Positions 19,568 to 27,235 of a stretch of DNA of 64,000 nucleotides are shown here, in pieces (within the stretch, counting starts at the first letter, position 1; every line of letters begins with the position of its first letter). Made by a program: the position numbers and the translations under genes. The notes beneath the pieces were generated by a model. The model was not told where the DNA came from. It saw only the letters and a list, made by a program, of their open reading frames with translations, and did no database searches. The DNA comes from a virus. The stretch is from the IMG/VR virus record IMGVR_UViG_3300018876_000008, positions 1-64,000 of that record. One strand, written 5' to 3'.

Positions 19568-20487
19568 CAAAAATAATAGTTACAGGTGGAATGGGATTTA
19601 TAGGGTCTCATTTCGTTAATAAATTAAGTGAAAGGTTACCTAATAGTGAAATAACGGTAATTGATAAAATGACATATGCTGCGAATATTAATAACGTAAA
19701 ATGTGATTTTAATTTTATTGAAGAGGATATATGTAACTTAACTGAACTACCTAACTGTGACTATATAGTTCACTTTGCCGCCGAGTCTCATGTGGATAAT
19801 TCTATAGAAAATGGAAGACCATTTGTTCGTACTAATGTTGAGGGTACATTTAATTTGGTTGAACTAGCTAAAAATATAAAAGGTTTAAAAAAGTTCATCC
19901 ATATCTCAACTGATGAGGTTTACGGTGATATGGATTATTATGGTTCAGATTCAGTAGCTGAGGAAACATTTAATCTTATTGGTTCTTCATATTATTCAGC
20001 AACTAAAGCTGCGTCAGACTTAATTGTACAATCCGCAGGAAGAACTTTTGGTTTACCTTATGTTATTACAAGAACTTGTAATAACTTTGGAGAAAATCAA
20101 CACGAAGAAAAAATGATACCTAAAATTATAAAGAATATAAAAAATGATATTCCTATTCCGGTCTATGGTGATGGTAACCAAGTCAGAGAGTGGATACATG
20201 CAGATGACAACGCTGAGGCAATAATAAATATTATGTTATCTGAAGACACTATCAATGAAGTTTTCAACATAGGTAGTAGGTATCGTATAACTAATAATCA
20301 ATTGATTAATTTAGTTTCTGAAGTTGTTGGTAGAAAAGTTAAATTTGAGTATGTTGAAGATAGGTTAGGACATGATAGGAGGTACGCCTTGAATATTACA
20401 AAATATAATAGTAAGTTTGATAAGATAGACTATATTAATCTTAAAGAGTGGTTGAGTAAAATTATAACTAAAAATGAAGTGGGATAA
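19564..20487 (+). CDS. NAD-dependent nucleotide-sugar dehydratase/epimerase (RmlB-like)
   Basis: This 307-residue protein is an extended short-chain dehydrogenase. The NAD-binding loop is GGMGFIGSH near residue 9, the conserved HISTDEVYGD contains the catalytic Asp-Glu pair of dTDP-glucose 4,6-dehydratases, and YSATKAASD supplies the Tyr-xxx-Lys pair. The IPVYGDGNQVREWIHADD segment is also typical of RmlB. It would convert an activated glucose to its 4-keto-6-deoxy form, or a related reaction, providing sugars for DNA, fibre or host-surface modification. It overlaps the SbcC stop by 4 bases. Confidence 0.8.
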   Translation: MTKIIVTGGMGFIGSHFVNKLSERLPNSEITVIDKMTYAANINNVKCDFNFIEEDICNLTELPNCDYIVHFAAESHVDNSIENGRPFVRTNVEGTFNLVELAKNIKGLKKFIHISTDEVYGDMDYYGSDSVAEETFNLIGSSYYSATKAASDLIVQSAGRTFGLPYVITRTCNNFGENQHEEKMIPKIIKNIKNDIPIPVYGDGNQVREWIHADDNAEAIINIMLSEDTINEVFNIGSRYRITNNQLINLVSEVVGRKVKFEYVEDRLGHDRRYALNITKYNSKFDKIDYINLKEWLSKIITKNEVG

Positions 20488-20929
20488 ATACTTTTTAAAT
20501 ATTGCAGAAAACGTAAAGTTAAAATCCAAAGACAGAAGGACTCAAATCGGCGCGGTAATAGTAGGAAAAGATAATGAAATTGTATCTACAGGTTATAATT
20601 CATTTCCAAGAGGTATTAATGATAATGTTGAAGAAAGACAAATTAGACCTGAAAAGTATTATTGGATTGAACATGCCGAGCGTAACGCAATTTATAATGC
20701 TGCACGTATTGGTGTTAGTTTAAGAGATACAACAATGTATCTAACCTGTGGAATACCATGTAGTGATTGTACTAAGGGTATCATAAGTTCAGGTATAAAA
20801 AAGATATACTGTAAAGTTCAGGATACCACAAGAAATAGAGAGCATTGGGATGAACACGCTAAAAGAAGTCTGCAAATGTTTAAAGAAAGTAATGTTGAAA
20901 TAATTTTTTATGATGAGAAAGAAAAGTGA
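20474..20929 (+). CDS. dCMP deaminase
   Basis: The 151-residue protein has the zinc deaminase motifs: His67-Ala-Glu69 in EHAERNA, and Cys96 with Cys99 in PCSDC. Deoxycytidylate deaminases of T4-like phages supply dUMP for thymidylate synthesis. The N-terminal segment RTQIGAVIVGKDNEIVSTG is also typical. It overlaps genes on both sides by 14 and 20 bases, marking a compact operon. Confidence 0.85.
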   Translation: MKWDKYFLNIAENVKLKSKDRRTQIGAVIVGKDNEIVSTGYNSFPRGINDNVEERQIRPEKYYWIEHAERNAIYNAARIGVSLRDTTMYLTCGIPCSDCTKGIISSGIKKIYCKVQDTTRNREHWDEHAKRSLQMFKESNVEIIFYDEKEK

Positions 20930-21569
20930 TGATACGTGGCAAATTTTAAGAATTCAGGGAGAATTCACAAAAGGATTTGATACATTTAATGATTTAGGAC
21001 CGTGTGTCTCAGTTTTTGGTTCTGCTCGAACTGAAAAAGACACATGGTGGTATGATGAAGCTAAGAAATTCGGTAATCTTATCGCATCTAAAGGATTCGG
21101 AATTATCACAGGAGGAGGACCTGGTATTATGGAGGCGGCTAATCAAGGAGCTAAAGAGGTTGGTGCTAATTCCGTAGGAATTGGTATTGAGTTACCTTTT
21201 GAGTCTGGAATGAATCCACACGTTACTAAAGGATTGGAATGTAGATACTTCTTTACTAGAAAGGTAATGTTTTTAAAGTATTCACAGGCATTTGTGGTCT
21301 TTCCGGGGGGTTTAGGAACATTAGATGAACTATTCGAAGCGTTAACATTGGCACAGACAGGTCATTCACCAAAGTATCCTATAGTATTAGTAGGTAAGAA
21401 ATATTGGGGAGGTTTAATTGATTGGTTATATGATATGGTTAATCCTACAGGAAGAATGAGTTTAGATGATTTTGATTTATTTAGAATAGTTGATAATGCT
21501 GAGGAGGCGAGTGAGAAAGTTATTGAATTTATGGAAAAATATAGAAAAGAAAACACTAATAATTTTTAA
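20910..21569 (+). CDS. LOG-family nucleotide 5'-monophosphate nucleosidase-like protein
   Basis: The 219-residue protein is a Rossmann-fold member of the LOG / lysine-decarboxylase-like family. It contains GGGPGIMEAANQGA near residue 70 and the family signature PGGLGTLDELFEAL near residue 132, with the catalytic Arg/Glu arrangement expected in the family. Members hydrolyse the base from nucleoside 5'-monophosphates, as in cytokinin activation and PpnN-like purine turnover. In a phage this could recycle host nucleotides or remove modified or signalling nucleotides. That role is inference. It overlaps the dCMP deaminase gene, supporting nucleotide metabolism. Confidence 0.8.
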   Translation: MMRKKSDDTWQILRIQGEFTKGFDTFNDLGPCVSVFGSARTEKDTWWYDEAKKFGNLIASKGFGIITGGGPGIMEAANQGAKEVGANSVGIGIELPFESGMNPHVTKGLECRYFFTRKVMFLKYSQAFVVFPGGLGTLDELFEALTLAQTGHSPKYPIVLVGKKYWGGLIDWLYDMVNPTGRMSLDDFDLFRIVDNAEEASEKVIEFMEKYRKENTNNF

Positions 21570-21585
21570 GTTAAGTTTTTTTTAT

Positions 21586-21593
21586 TATCTTTG
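21586..21593 (+). promoter_or_regulatory. Bacteroidetes-type -7 box
   Basis: TATCTTTG matches the TAnnTTTG -7 element of Bacteroidetes and lies 18 bases before the ATG at 21612. No clear TTTG -33 element is visible at the expected distance, only an AT-rich stretch. Confidence 0.5.
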
Positions 21594-21611
21594 TCCTCTA
21601 AACTTATAGAT

Positions 21612-21842
21612 ATGAAAAATATAGATTTAAATAAAGAGATGGCTTGGGTTACTTTCCTTCACGAGGGATGGGAAACTATATGGCATCCTGTAACTGATGT
21701 AAGCGGCAACCATCTTGAATTTGATGATGGTATTATGGACCATTGTCGTTCTCAGTTCAACCGAGAAGGGAATTGGGTAAGTTTTGGAATAGCACCAACT
21801 AGCCAAATGATTTTAAAAAATTCTGTAAGAGATAACCTTTAA
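21612..21842 (+). CDS. Hypothetical protein
   Basis: The ATG at 21612 is chosen because an upstream start would overlap the -7 box of the promoter at 21586. The 76-residue product is ordered and rich in aromatic residues (MAWVTFLHEGWETIWHPVTD). No family is recognised. It begins a run of small genes separated by a repeated spacer. Confidence 0.5.
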   Translation: MKNIDLNKEMAWVTFLHEGWETIWHPVTDVSGNHLEFDDGIMDHCRSQFNREGNWVSFGIAPTSQMILKNSVRDNL

Positions 21843-21854
21843 AACAAAAGAGAG
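21834..21854 (+). repeat. Intergenic 21-base direct repeat, copy 1
   Basis: A 21-base sequence ending CCTTTAAAACAAAAGAGAG spans the end of one gene and the spacer to the next. An identical copy is at 22090-22110. The GAGAG end sits just before the next start, so it may act as a ribosome-binding or processing element. Confidence 0.7.
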
Positions 21855-21858
21855 TAAT

Positions 21859-22098
21859 ATGAAAACAGTTAAAAATAATAGTGAAGACGTAAGAAGAGTT
21901 GATGACTCTACTGCAGAAATGTTGGTTAGTAGTGGTTCTTGGTTTTATTGTAGTAAAGAAGAATATAAGAAAAATAGAAAATCTGTTAAGGTAAAAACTA
22001 ACAACAAAACCGAAACTAAAGATATTGAAAACAGAGGTTTATCAGATAAAAAACTTAGAAGAGAAAGAAAACGAGCTAAATCAAATAGAAACCTTTAA
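21859..22098 (+). CDS. Small basic hypothetical protein
   Basis: The 79-residue product has an ordered N-terminal half, VRRVDDSTAEMLVSSGSWFY, and a strongly basic C-terminal tail (KKLRRERKRAKSNRN). It is preceded by the repeated spacer. No family is recognised. Confidence 0.5.
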   Translation: MKTVKNNSEDVRRVDDSTAEMLVSSGSWFYCSKEEYKKNRKSVKVKTNNKTETKDIENRGLSDKKLRRERKRAKSNRNL

Positions 22099-22110
22099 AA
22101 CAAAAGAGAG
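22090..22110 (+). repeat. Intergenic 21-base direct repeat, copy 2
   Basis: This is identical to the copy at 21834-21854. It directly abuts the ATG of the phosphatase gene at 22111. Both copies include the last codons (Asn-Leu-stop) of the upstream gene, so this junction may have been duplicated together with the gene start. Confidence 0.7.
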
Positions 22111-22569
22111 ATGAAAAACGTAATTTTTGACCTTGATGGAACTATTGCTCTTATTAATGATAGGAGAAAATTGTCTACAAAAGATAATGGTAAAATTGAT
22201 TGGGATATTTTTTTTAACCCTGATAATATTAATTTGGACCAACCAAATGATGCGGTCATTACTATGGTTAGACTTTTTAAAGATGCAGGAAATAGGATTG
22301 TAATTCTTTCAGGTAGAAGTAAAGCCACTAAAGATGCTACTAAAGATTGGTTGAATAAGTTTGATGTACCATTTGACATTTTGAAGATGAGACCCACTTC
22401 AAAAGAATTCATGTTTATGCCCGATGACCAACTTAAGCAAATGTGGTTGGATAAACTGTTTACGGATAAGAATGATATTGTGTGTGTTTTTGACGACAGA
22501 CAGAAAGTTGTGGATATGTGGAGACGAAATGGTTTAACTTGTATGCAAGTTGATAAAGGAGATTTTTAA
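22111..22569 (+). CDS. HAD phosphatase, PseT 3'-phosphatase-like
   Basis: The 152-residue protein is a HAD-fold phosphatase. FDLDGTIA carries the nucleophile and acid Asp pair near residues 7-9, VILSGRSKAT the second motif, and VCVFDDRQKVVDMW the metal-binding acidic motif. The layout matches the C-terminal phosphatase domain of T4 polynucleotide kinase, which removes 3'-phosphates from nucleic-acid ends. The kinase domain is absent, so this would be a stand-alone 3'-phosphatase or a nucleotide phosphatase. Confidence 0.75.
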   Translation: MKNVIFDLDGTIALINDRRKLSTKDNGKIDWDIFFNPDNINLDQPNDAVITMVRLFKDAGNRIVILSGRSKATKDATKDWLNKFDVPFDILKMRPTSKEFMFMPDDQLKQMWLDKLFTDKNDIVCVFDDRQKVVDMWRRNGLTCMQVDKGDF

Positions 22570-22571
22570 TT

Positions 22572-22931
22572 ATGATTTGGAGAGTAAAAAGACTTTTTAG
22601 AAAAATTAAAAGGGTTTGGGATTTTATACCCATCATTTGGAAGGGTGATGACTATGATTATCAATATTCAATTGACCTTTTTAAGTATCAATTGGATAGA
22701 ACTGCAGATTATATTCAAGATAGAGGATTTATCTCAGATGCGGATAATGTTGCATCACGTATTCGTACTGCGACTCGATTGATGGAAAAGGTATATGATG
22801 ATGGTTATATGTCTGAGGCTTGGTCTTACAAAGGTGATGATAAAATTAAACAGGCAGTTGAAAAGTCGGATAAGGCTGAAAAGATTCTTTGGAAGTTTAT
22901 AGGACATAATATTCGTAAATGGTGGGATTAA
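22572..22931 (+). CDS. Hypothetical protein
   Basis: The 119-residue product has a basic, aromatic N-terminus (MIWRVKRLFRKIKRVWDFIP) and an all-helical remainder. Similar helical proteins occur in T4-like phages without known function. It lies 2 bases after the phosphatase stop. Confidence 0.55.
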   Translation: MIWRVKRLFRKIKRVWDFIPIIWKGDDYDYQYSIDLFKYQLDRTADYIQDRGFISDADNVASRIRTATRLMEKVYDDGYMSEAWSYKGDDKIKQAVEKSDKAEKILWKFIGHNIRKWWD

Positions 22932-22951
22932 TTAATTAATAAATAAAAAAT

Positions 22952-23488
22952 ATGATAAAAGAACTGACATACAAAAAAAGAGGGACGGATGACTATTATC
23001 CTCCGTTAAAGTATTATACTATGAATGATAATACAGTAATTGCGACATACCAAGGATTCAGAGGTGAAAATCCGGACTTAGACTTTATTGTAAAGTATAG
23101 AGAACCAGGGAAGAGACTCAGAACACCAAGTCATACCCATTGGATTGTAGACTTACTTGTAAAATGTGAATACAATAAAGGTTTGGTAAGAGGATTTATA
23201 TACCAAATGTTAGACCAATATGATAACATTGAACCATTCAGTACTAAAGAAGAGAGAGATAATTACCAGTTAATCTTAAGTGAAAACTTAGATGAGGTTT
23301 ATGACGAGTTAAATGGTCATGGTTATTACAATGTGGATACACTTACTACATTCATAGAGTTATTTATAAGATGTGAAAAACAAACCTCAGGTGCCTTTAT
23401 GTTTAAAGCCTTGTTACAGTTAGTATTAGACTACTGTGACGATAAAAAAGACTTCTACCAAGTTGTCGGATACTCTAAAAGAGTTTAA
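22952..23488 (+). CDS. Hypothetical protein
   Basis: The 178-residue product is well ordered, with the segments YQGFRGENPDLDFIVKY and GKRLRTPSHTHWIVDLLVK and a helical second half. It ends one base before the epimerase start. I recognise no catalytic motif. The style is that of conserved phage hypotheticals. Confidence 0.6.
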   Translation: MIKELTYKKRGTDDYYPPLKYYTMNDNTVIATYQGFRGENPDLDFIVKYREPGKRLRTPSHTHWIVDLLVKCEYNKGLVRGFIYQMLDQYDNIEPFSTKEERDNYQLILSENLDEVYDELNGHGYYNVDTLTTFIELFIRCEKQTSGAFMFKALLQLVLDYCDDKKDFYQVVGYSKRV

Positions 23489-23489
23489 A

Positions 23490-24356
23490 ATGAATATATT
23501 AGTTACTGGAGGAGCTGGATTTGTTGGTTCTAACCTTATTAAGGAATTGACTAAGATTTACCCTAAAAGTCGAATAGTAAGTGTAGATAATTACTTCACC
23601 GGTAAAAAAAGTAATCATGTTAAAGGGGTGACTTATTTAAACACTTCAGTCAATGATTTTATAGAGTTTAATGATGAGTTTAAACCTGATATAGTTTACC
23701 ATTTTGGTGAATATTCGAGAATTGTAAAATCTTTTGAGGATATAGATTATTTAATTGAAACTAATTTATATTCTACATCTAAACTTATTGAAAAATGTAT
23801 TCAATGGGACTGTAAATTAATTTACTCCGCATCATCTTCTAAATTTGGTAATAAAGGTAATGATGAAAATTTATCACCTTATTCTTGGGTCAAAGCTAAA
23901 ATGGTTGAACTTATTAAAAATTATGGTAAGTGGTTTAACTTGAAATATGAAATAGTCTATTTTTATAATGTATATGGACCTGGTCAAATTGAAAAAGGTG
24001 ATTACGCAACTGTTATAGGTATCTTTGAAAGACAATATAGAAATGGTGAAATACTAACAGTGGTATCTCCGGGGACTCAGGAAAGAGATTTTACCCATAT
24101 TGAAGACATTGTAAATGGGACTATACTAATATCCGAACAAAATCTTAATCACGAATGGTTTCTTAGGAAAGGTGACCCCAAAACAATAATTCAGATAGCT
24201 AATTTATTTGATAAAGATAAATGGGTTATGGTTGAACAAAGACGTGGAGAAAGACAGACGGCAGATATTGTGGAAAATGACACTAATAAAATTTTAGGTT
24301 GGAAACCTAAACATACGATTGAAAAATATATTAACTCATTAAAAAATTTGAAATAG
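23490..24356 (+). CDS. NAD-dependent nucleotide-sugar epimerase-like protein
   Basis: From the ATG at 23490, the product is 288 residues. It opens with the NAD-binding loop VTGGAGFVGSN and is an extended SDR enzyme like UDP-glucose or UDP-GlcNAc 4-epimerase. The Ser/Lys pair appears in SASSSKFG and YSWVKAKMVE, but the catalytic Tyr is in YSWVK rather than the usual YGxSK. The YNVYGPGQ and RDFTHIEDIV segments are typical. It would make or interconvert UDP-sugars. An attractive but unproven link is supply of donor sugar for the PLOD-like glycosyltransferase at 40777. Confidence 0.8.
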   Translation: MNILVTGGAGFVGSNLIKELTKIYPKSRIVSVDNYFTGKKSNHVKGVTYLNTSVNDFIEFNDEFKPDIVYHFGEYSRIVKSFEDIDYLIETNLYSTSKLIEKCIQWDCKLIYSASSSKFGNKGNDENLSPYSWVKAKMVELIKNYGKWFNLKYEIVYFYNVYGPGQIEKGDYATVIGIFERQYRNGEILTVVSPGTQERDFTHIEDIVNGTILISEQNLNHEWFLRKGDPKTIIQIANLFDKDKWVMVEQRRGERQTADIVENDTNKILGWKPKHTIEKYINSLKNLK

Positions 24357-24359
24357 GGT

Positions 24360-24390
24360 TTTGTGTAAATGGTTTTTTTTCTTATATTTG
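24360..24390 (+). promoter_or_regulatory. Bacteroidetes-type promoter
   Basis: TTTG at 24360-24363, a 19-base spacer, then TATATTTG at 24383-24390, placed 19 bases before the ATG of the next gene. The upstream element, TTTTGTGTAAATG, is identical in the promoter at 25137. Confidence 0.8.
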
Positions 24391-24408
24391 TAAAACAAAC
24401 AAGGAAAC

Positions 24409-24960
24409 ATGGCAAATAAACACGACATCATTGAAACAACTACTATTGAAAATCGTTGGGGAGGATATACCACCAAGAAAAAAATCAAAGACATTTATTT
24501 TAAGGATTCTAATGTAATCGCCACTTCTCAAAGTAAACTTGCAAAGTCTGAACGTAACGATTGTGTTGTAAGGGCTTTCATGATGTCTTTGGATTTGCCT
24601 TACGACAAAGCACATAAATTTGTGTCGGATAAGTTTAACCGAGTTAACCGTAAAGGAACTTACACATCAGTTTACCTTAAAAATATTTTGGGAAAACAAA
24701 AGAACGGTAAAAAAATGAGATTGATGGGGTACCACCCAACAAAGACTTTTGGTGGTAGAAAAAAACTTGTTAATCCTAAATACAAGAAAGAGACGGGGTA
24801 CACAGTTAAATCTTTTATGGAACAACACCCTGAAGGAAGATACTTTATGATTGTTAAAGGACACGCACTTGCACTTGTAGATGGAATTCTTTATGGGAAC
24901 TCTAACGAACAATATGACGGTTTCCGCCGACCAGTTCACTACGTAATTAAATGTCAATAA
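24409..24960 (+). CDS. Putative papain-fold cysteine peptidase
   Basis: The 183-residue protein has a plausible Cys-His-Asn/Asp arrangement. The Cys lies in RNDCVVRAF near residue 48, where it begins a helix as in papain-fold enzymes. The His lies in IVKGHALALVDG near residue 150, with following polar residues. This pattern is like C39/C70-type peptidase folds and transglutaminase-like viral proteins. The gene has its own host-type promoter, so it is probably expressed early, which would fit a host take-over or anti-defence role. Function is inference. Confidence 0.5.
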   Translation: MANKHDIIETTTIENRWGGYTTKKKIKDIYFKDSNVIATSQSKLAKSERNDCVVRAFMMSLDLPYDKAHKFVSDKFNRVNRKGTYTSVYLKNILGKQKNGKKMRLMGYHPTKTFGGRKKLVNPKYKKETGYTVKSFMEQHPEGRYFMIVKGHALALVDGILYGNSNEQYDGFRRPVHYVIKCQ

Positions 24961-24961
24961 G

Positions 24962-25126
24962 TTGATTACTAAAGACCAAATTGAAATAGGTGATATAGTT
25001 GAATGGTTAGATTCAACATATATTGTAGTAGAAATTAAAACTAATGGTTTAATTCTTAAACAAAACTTTAGTATAGGTGTTATTTTAAATAGTCCTGTTA
25101 ATTTTAATGAGATAGTTAAAGTTTAG
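24962..25126 (+). CDS. Small hypothetical protein, TTG start
   Basis: A TTG start directly after the previous stop opens a 54-codon frame with a well-balanced composition (ITKDQIEIGDIVEWLDSTYI). It looks like a small beta-barrel (KOW/SH3-like). It fills the gap before the next promoter. No ATG is available, so confidence is limited. Confidence 0.45.
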   Translation: MITKDQIEIGDIVEWLDSTYIVVEIKTNGLILKQNFSIGVILNSPVNFNEIVKV

Positions 25127-25136
25127 TACCAAATAT

Positions 25137-25167
25137 TTTGTGTAAATGAAATATTATTGTATCTTTG
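25137..25167 (+). promoter_or_regulatory. Bacteroidetes-type promoter
   Basis: TTTG at 25137-25140, a 19-base spacer, then TATCTTTG at 25160-25167, lying 39 bases before the next ATG. The upstream part TTTTGTGTAAATG is the same as at 24359. Confidence 0.8.
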
Positions 25168-25206
25168 TAGAACAATAAGGGTTTAACAATATAAAAAAGG
25201 AAAGAT

Positions 25207-25671
25207 ATGTATATTAAAGAGTATGACAACGTAATGGGTAAAGGGTTCTCAGTAGAGCAATCAGTTAATGGTAAAATGTGTAAATTCATGGTAAATGATA
25301 ATGGATTTGATTCTGAAACTGAGTATGAGTACAGAGCAATCACTAAGTGTGTCGCAGGATTTCTAACAATTTCAGAGGGTAAAGGTAAACTTTCACAAAT
25401 TGCCACTCGATGGGAAAAGAATCGACTACATACCCTTGAAGTAAAAAACCAATACGGTAACTATCAAACGGTATTGGCTATGAAAGCTAGTAAATTCTAC
25501 ATAATTGATAAAGTCATTATTGAGAATTTAACAGTTGGAGATATTCACTCTGGTTTTCCTAAGATGGCTGACTATAATCACTGGAAATCTATCGGTTCTA
25601 AAACGTGGGCTGACCCTGCTTACGGGGTGTTAGTGGACAGTTTTAAAAACATGACTCTTAAAATGGTTTAA
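25207..25671 (+). CDS. Hypothetical protein
   Basis: The 154-residue product is ordered, with a beta-rich first half. It is transcribed from the host-type promoter at 25137 and is followed by a strong terminator at 25679, making a single-gene unit. No family is recognised. Its isolated early-type expression suggests an early host-interaction gene. Confidence 0.6.
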   Translation: MYIKEYDNVMGKGFSVEQSVNGKMCKFMVNDNGFDSETEYEYRAITKCVAGFLTISEGKGKLSQIATRWEKNRLHTLEVKNQYGNYQTVLAMKASKFYIIDKVIIENLTVGDIHSGFPKMADYNHWKSIGSKTWADPAYGVLVDSFKNMTLKMV

Positions 25672-25678
25672 ACCATAA

Positions 25679-25704
25679 AAAAACCCACCGATTGGTGGGT
25701 TTTT
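25679..25704. terminator. Bidirectional rho-independent terminator
   Basis: An 11-base-pair perfect stem (AAAAACCCACC and its complement) encloses a GATT loop, with A runs and T runs on both sides. It lies between two converging genes and can serve both strands. Confidence 0.9.
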
Positions 25705-25723
25705 AATTTTATAATAATATAAT

Positions 25724-26590
25724 TTAGAAGTCCATATTATCGAATGGGTCTAATAAACTTCTTTGTTTAAATCCTACACCACCCACATAAGTCTCTCTAT
25801 TTTTAATTTGACTTCTGTAAAATTCTAACATTTTTTCTGCTACCTTTCTATCATATTCTTTGTCATCAGTTTCAGGTACCATATCATCTATGTAGATAGA
25901 CCCTCTAAAACGTCTTAAAGGTCCTCTGTAGTTATATATATCCATAATATCACCTTCGTCCATTTCAAATTCAAAATCATCTACAGGGTACTTAATACCA
26001 ACCTCTTCTTCTTCCTCATCTTCATCTTCTAATTGTTCAGAAACTACATTATTATGGAAATCTATACCTTCTAAAGACTTAAAAAAGTCTATAAATTCTC
26101 CACGTTCATCATCCATCTTCATAATATACTCATCTGTTTCTCTATACGGTTGAAGTAAATCAGGGTTCTCACAATGAAAATCCACATGTGCTGCATAATC
26201 CTCCATTGTTACGACACCATCTTTATCTAAGTCAAAGTGTTTATAAAGTTCTTGAGGAGTTATAATACCATCATTATTTTCATCTGCGGAACCTTCATTT
26301 AAAGATTCAGTTTCATCTTCAATAACCATATCGGTCATATACTCTAACATCTTAGGACCATAAATGTCCATTAAACGATTAATAACTAATTTAGGATTTT
26401 TTCTCATATACCTTACTACATCGGCAGGTATCTCTCCACTATATTTTCCAAACACATTTTCCAACTCCGTTTCTCTTGGAGTTTTATTTATTTGAGGTTC
26501 TATAGTAAAATCTTCTCCCATAAGTTTTTTTTCTACGGCTTTTTGTATTATATTTGTAAGCTCAGTTTCGGAAACGACAAGTTTTTTCAT
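25724..26590 (-). CDS. EF-hand calcium-binding phage protein
   Basis: From the minus-strand ATG ending at 26590 the product is 288 residues. It begins MKKLVVSETELTNIIQKAVE, the N-terminal pattern of several proteins here. Two adjacent EF-hand loops are clear: residues 103-114 (DENNDGIITPQE) and 120-131 (DLDKDGVVTMED). Each has Asp or Asn at loop positions 1, 3 and 5 and Gly at 6. The second ends in Asp instead of Glu. The C-terminal third is acidic. A late-type box lies 16 bases upstream, so a virion or morphogenesis role in which calcium matters is possible. Function is not known. Confidence 0.7.
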   Translation of the reverse strand: MKKLVVSETELTNIIQKAVEKKLMGEDFTIEPQINKTPRETELENVFGKYSGEIPADVVRYMRKNPKLVINRLMDIYGPKMLEYMTDMVIEDETESLNEGSADENNDGIITPQELYKHFDLDKDGVVTMEDYAAHVDFHCENPDLLQPYRETDEYIMKMDDERGEFIDFFKSLEGIDFHNNVVSEQLEDEDEEEEEVGIKYPVDDFEFEMDEGDIMDIYNYRGPLRRFRGSIYIDDMVPETDDKEYDRKVAEKMLEFYRSQIKNRETYVGGVGFKQRSLLDPFDNMDF

Positions 26591-26606
26591 AATAATTTGT
26601 TTTTTC

Positions 26607-26615
26607 TTATAAATA
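26607..26615 (-). promoter_or_regulatory. Late-type TATTTATAA box
   Basis: On the minus strand the sequence reads TATTTATAA, ending 16 bases before the ATG of the EF-hand gene. The same motif in the same orientation precedes several other late-type genes. Confidence 0.6.
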
Positions 26616-26641
26616 TAAATAGAATTAAAAAAAAAGTCCAA

Positions 26642-27235
26642 ATGGAAGAAAAGTCAAAACCTTATTTATTGTTCATCTTCGCAGAATTCACAGAAGGTTC
26701 AACAATATTACAAGACTTACCCTTACAACTAACACCGGTAAGTTCATCTAAATATTTTAAATATAATTACAATAATTCAAATGTAATTTGTAACTTTGAA
26801 TCAAAATTACCGTTTAATGAGTTGAGGGAATTCATAGATAGTACAATTACACCAATTGTTGACCATTGGTATTTGATTGAACATTCTCAAAATATGGCTG
26901 TTCATCTTGAGAGTTCATTGAAATTAAATTTATTTGATTTAAACTCAAAAAATGAAGAACCTGACATTATGACAGATAAAGCTGGTGAAGAAGAGATGTA
27001 TAAGGTAATGGATTACTTTTTGAGTCAGTCAATGAAACAAATTGACCCTAAAGAATTGGATGAACTATTTTTAGAAAGTGAGGAAGACTCACTTATATCT
27101 AAACTGAAATTAAAAAAGAACTCTATCATTTCAAAACCAACTTTAGATAGTTTACTTGAAAAGATAAAAGAAAATGGGATAGAAAAATTAACAAAATACG
27201 AAAAACAAATATTAGACGAATATGCGAGAAATTAA
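26642..27235 (+). CDS. Hypothetical protein with DUF6576-like C-terminus
   Basis: Starting at the ATG at 26642, the product is 197 residues. The C-terminal segment LDSLLEKIKENGIEKLTKYE matches the short helical motif found at the C-termini of many Bacteroidetes proteins (DUF6576-type). The N-terminal domain is unknown. It overlaps the sigma-factor gene by 14 bases. Confidence 0.6.
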   Translation: MEEKSKPYLLFIFAEFTEGSTILQDLPLQLTPVSSSKYFKYNYNNSNVICNFESKLPFNELREFIDSTITPIVDHWYLIEHSQNMAVHLESSLKLNLFDLNSKNEEPDIMTDKAGEEEMYKVMDYFLSQSMKQIDPKELDELFLESEEDSLISKLKLKKNSIISKPTLDSLLEKIKENGIEKLTKYEKQILDEYARN

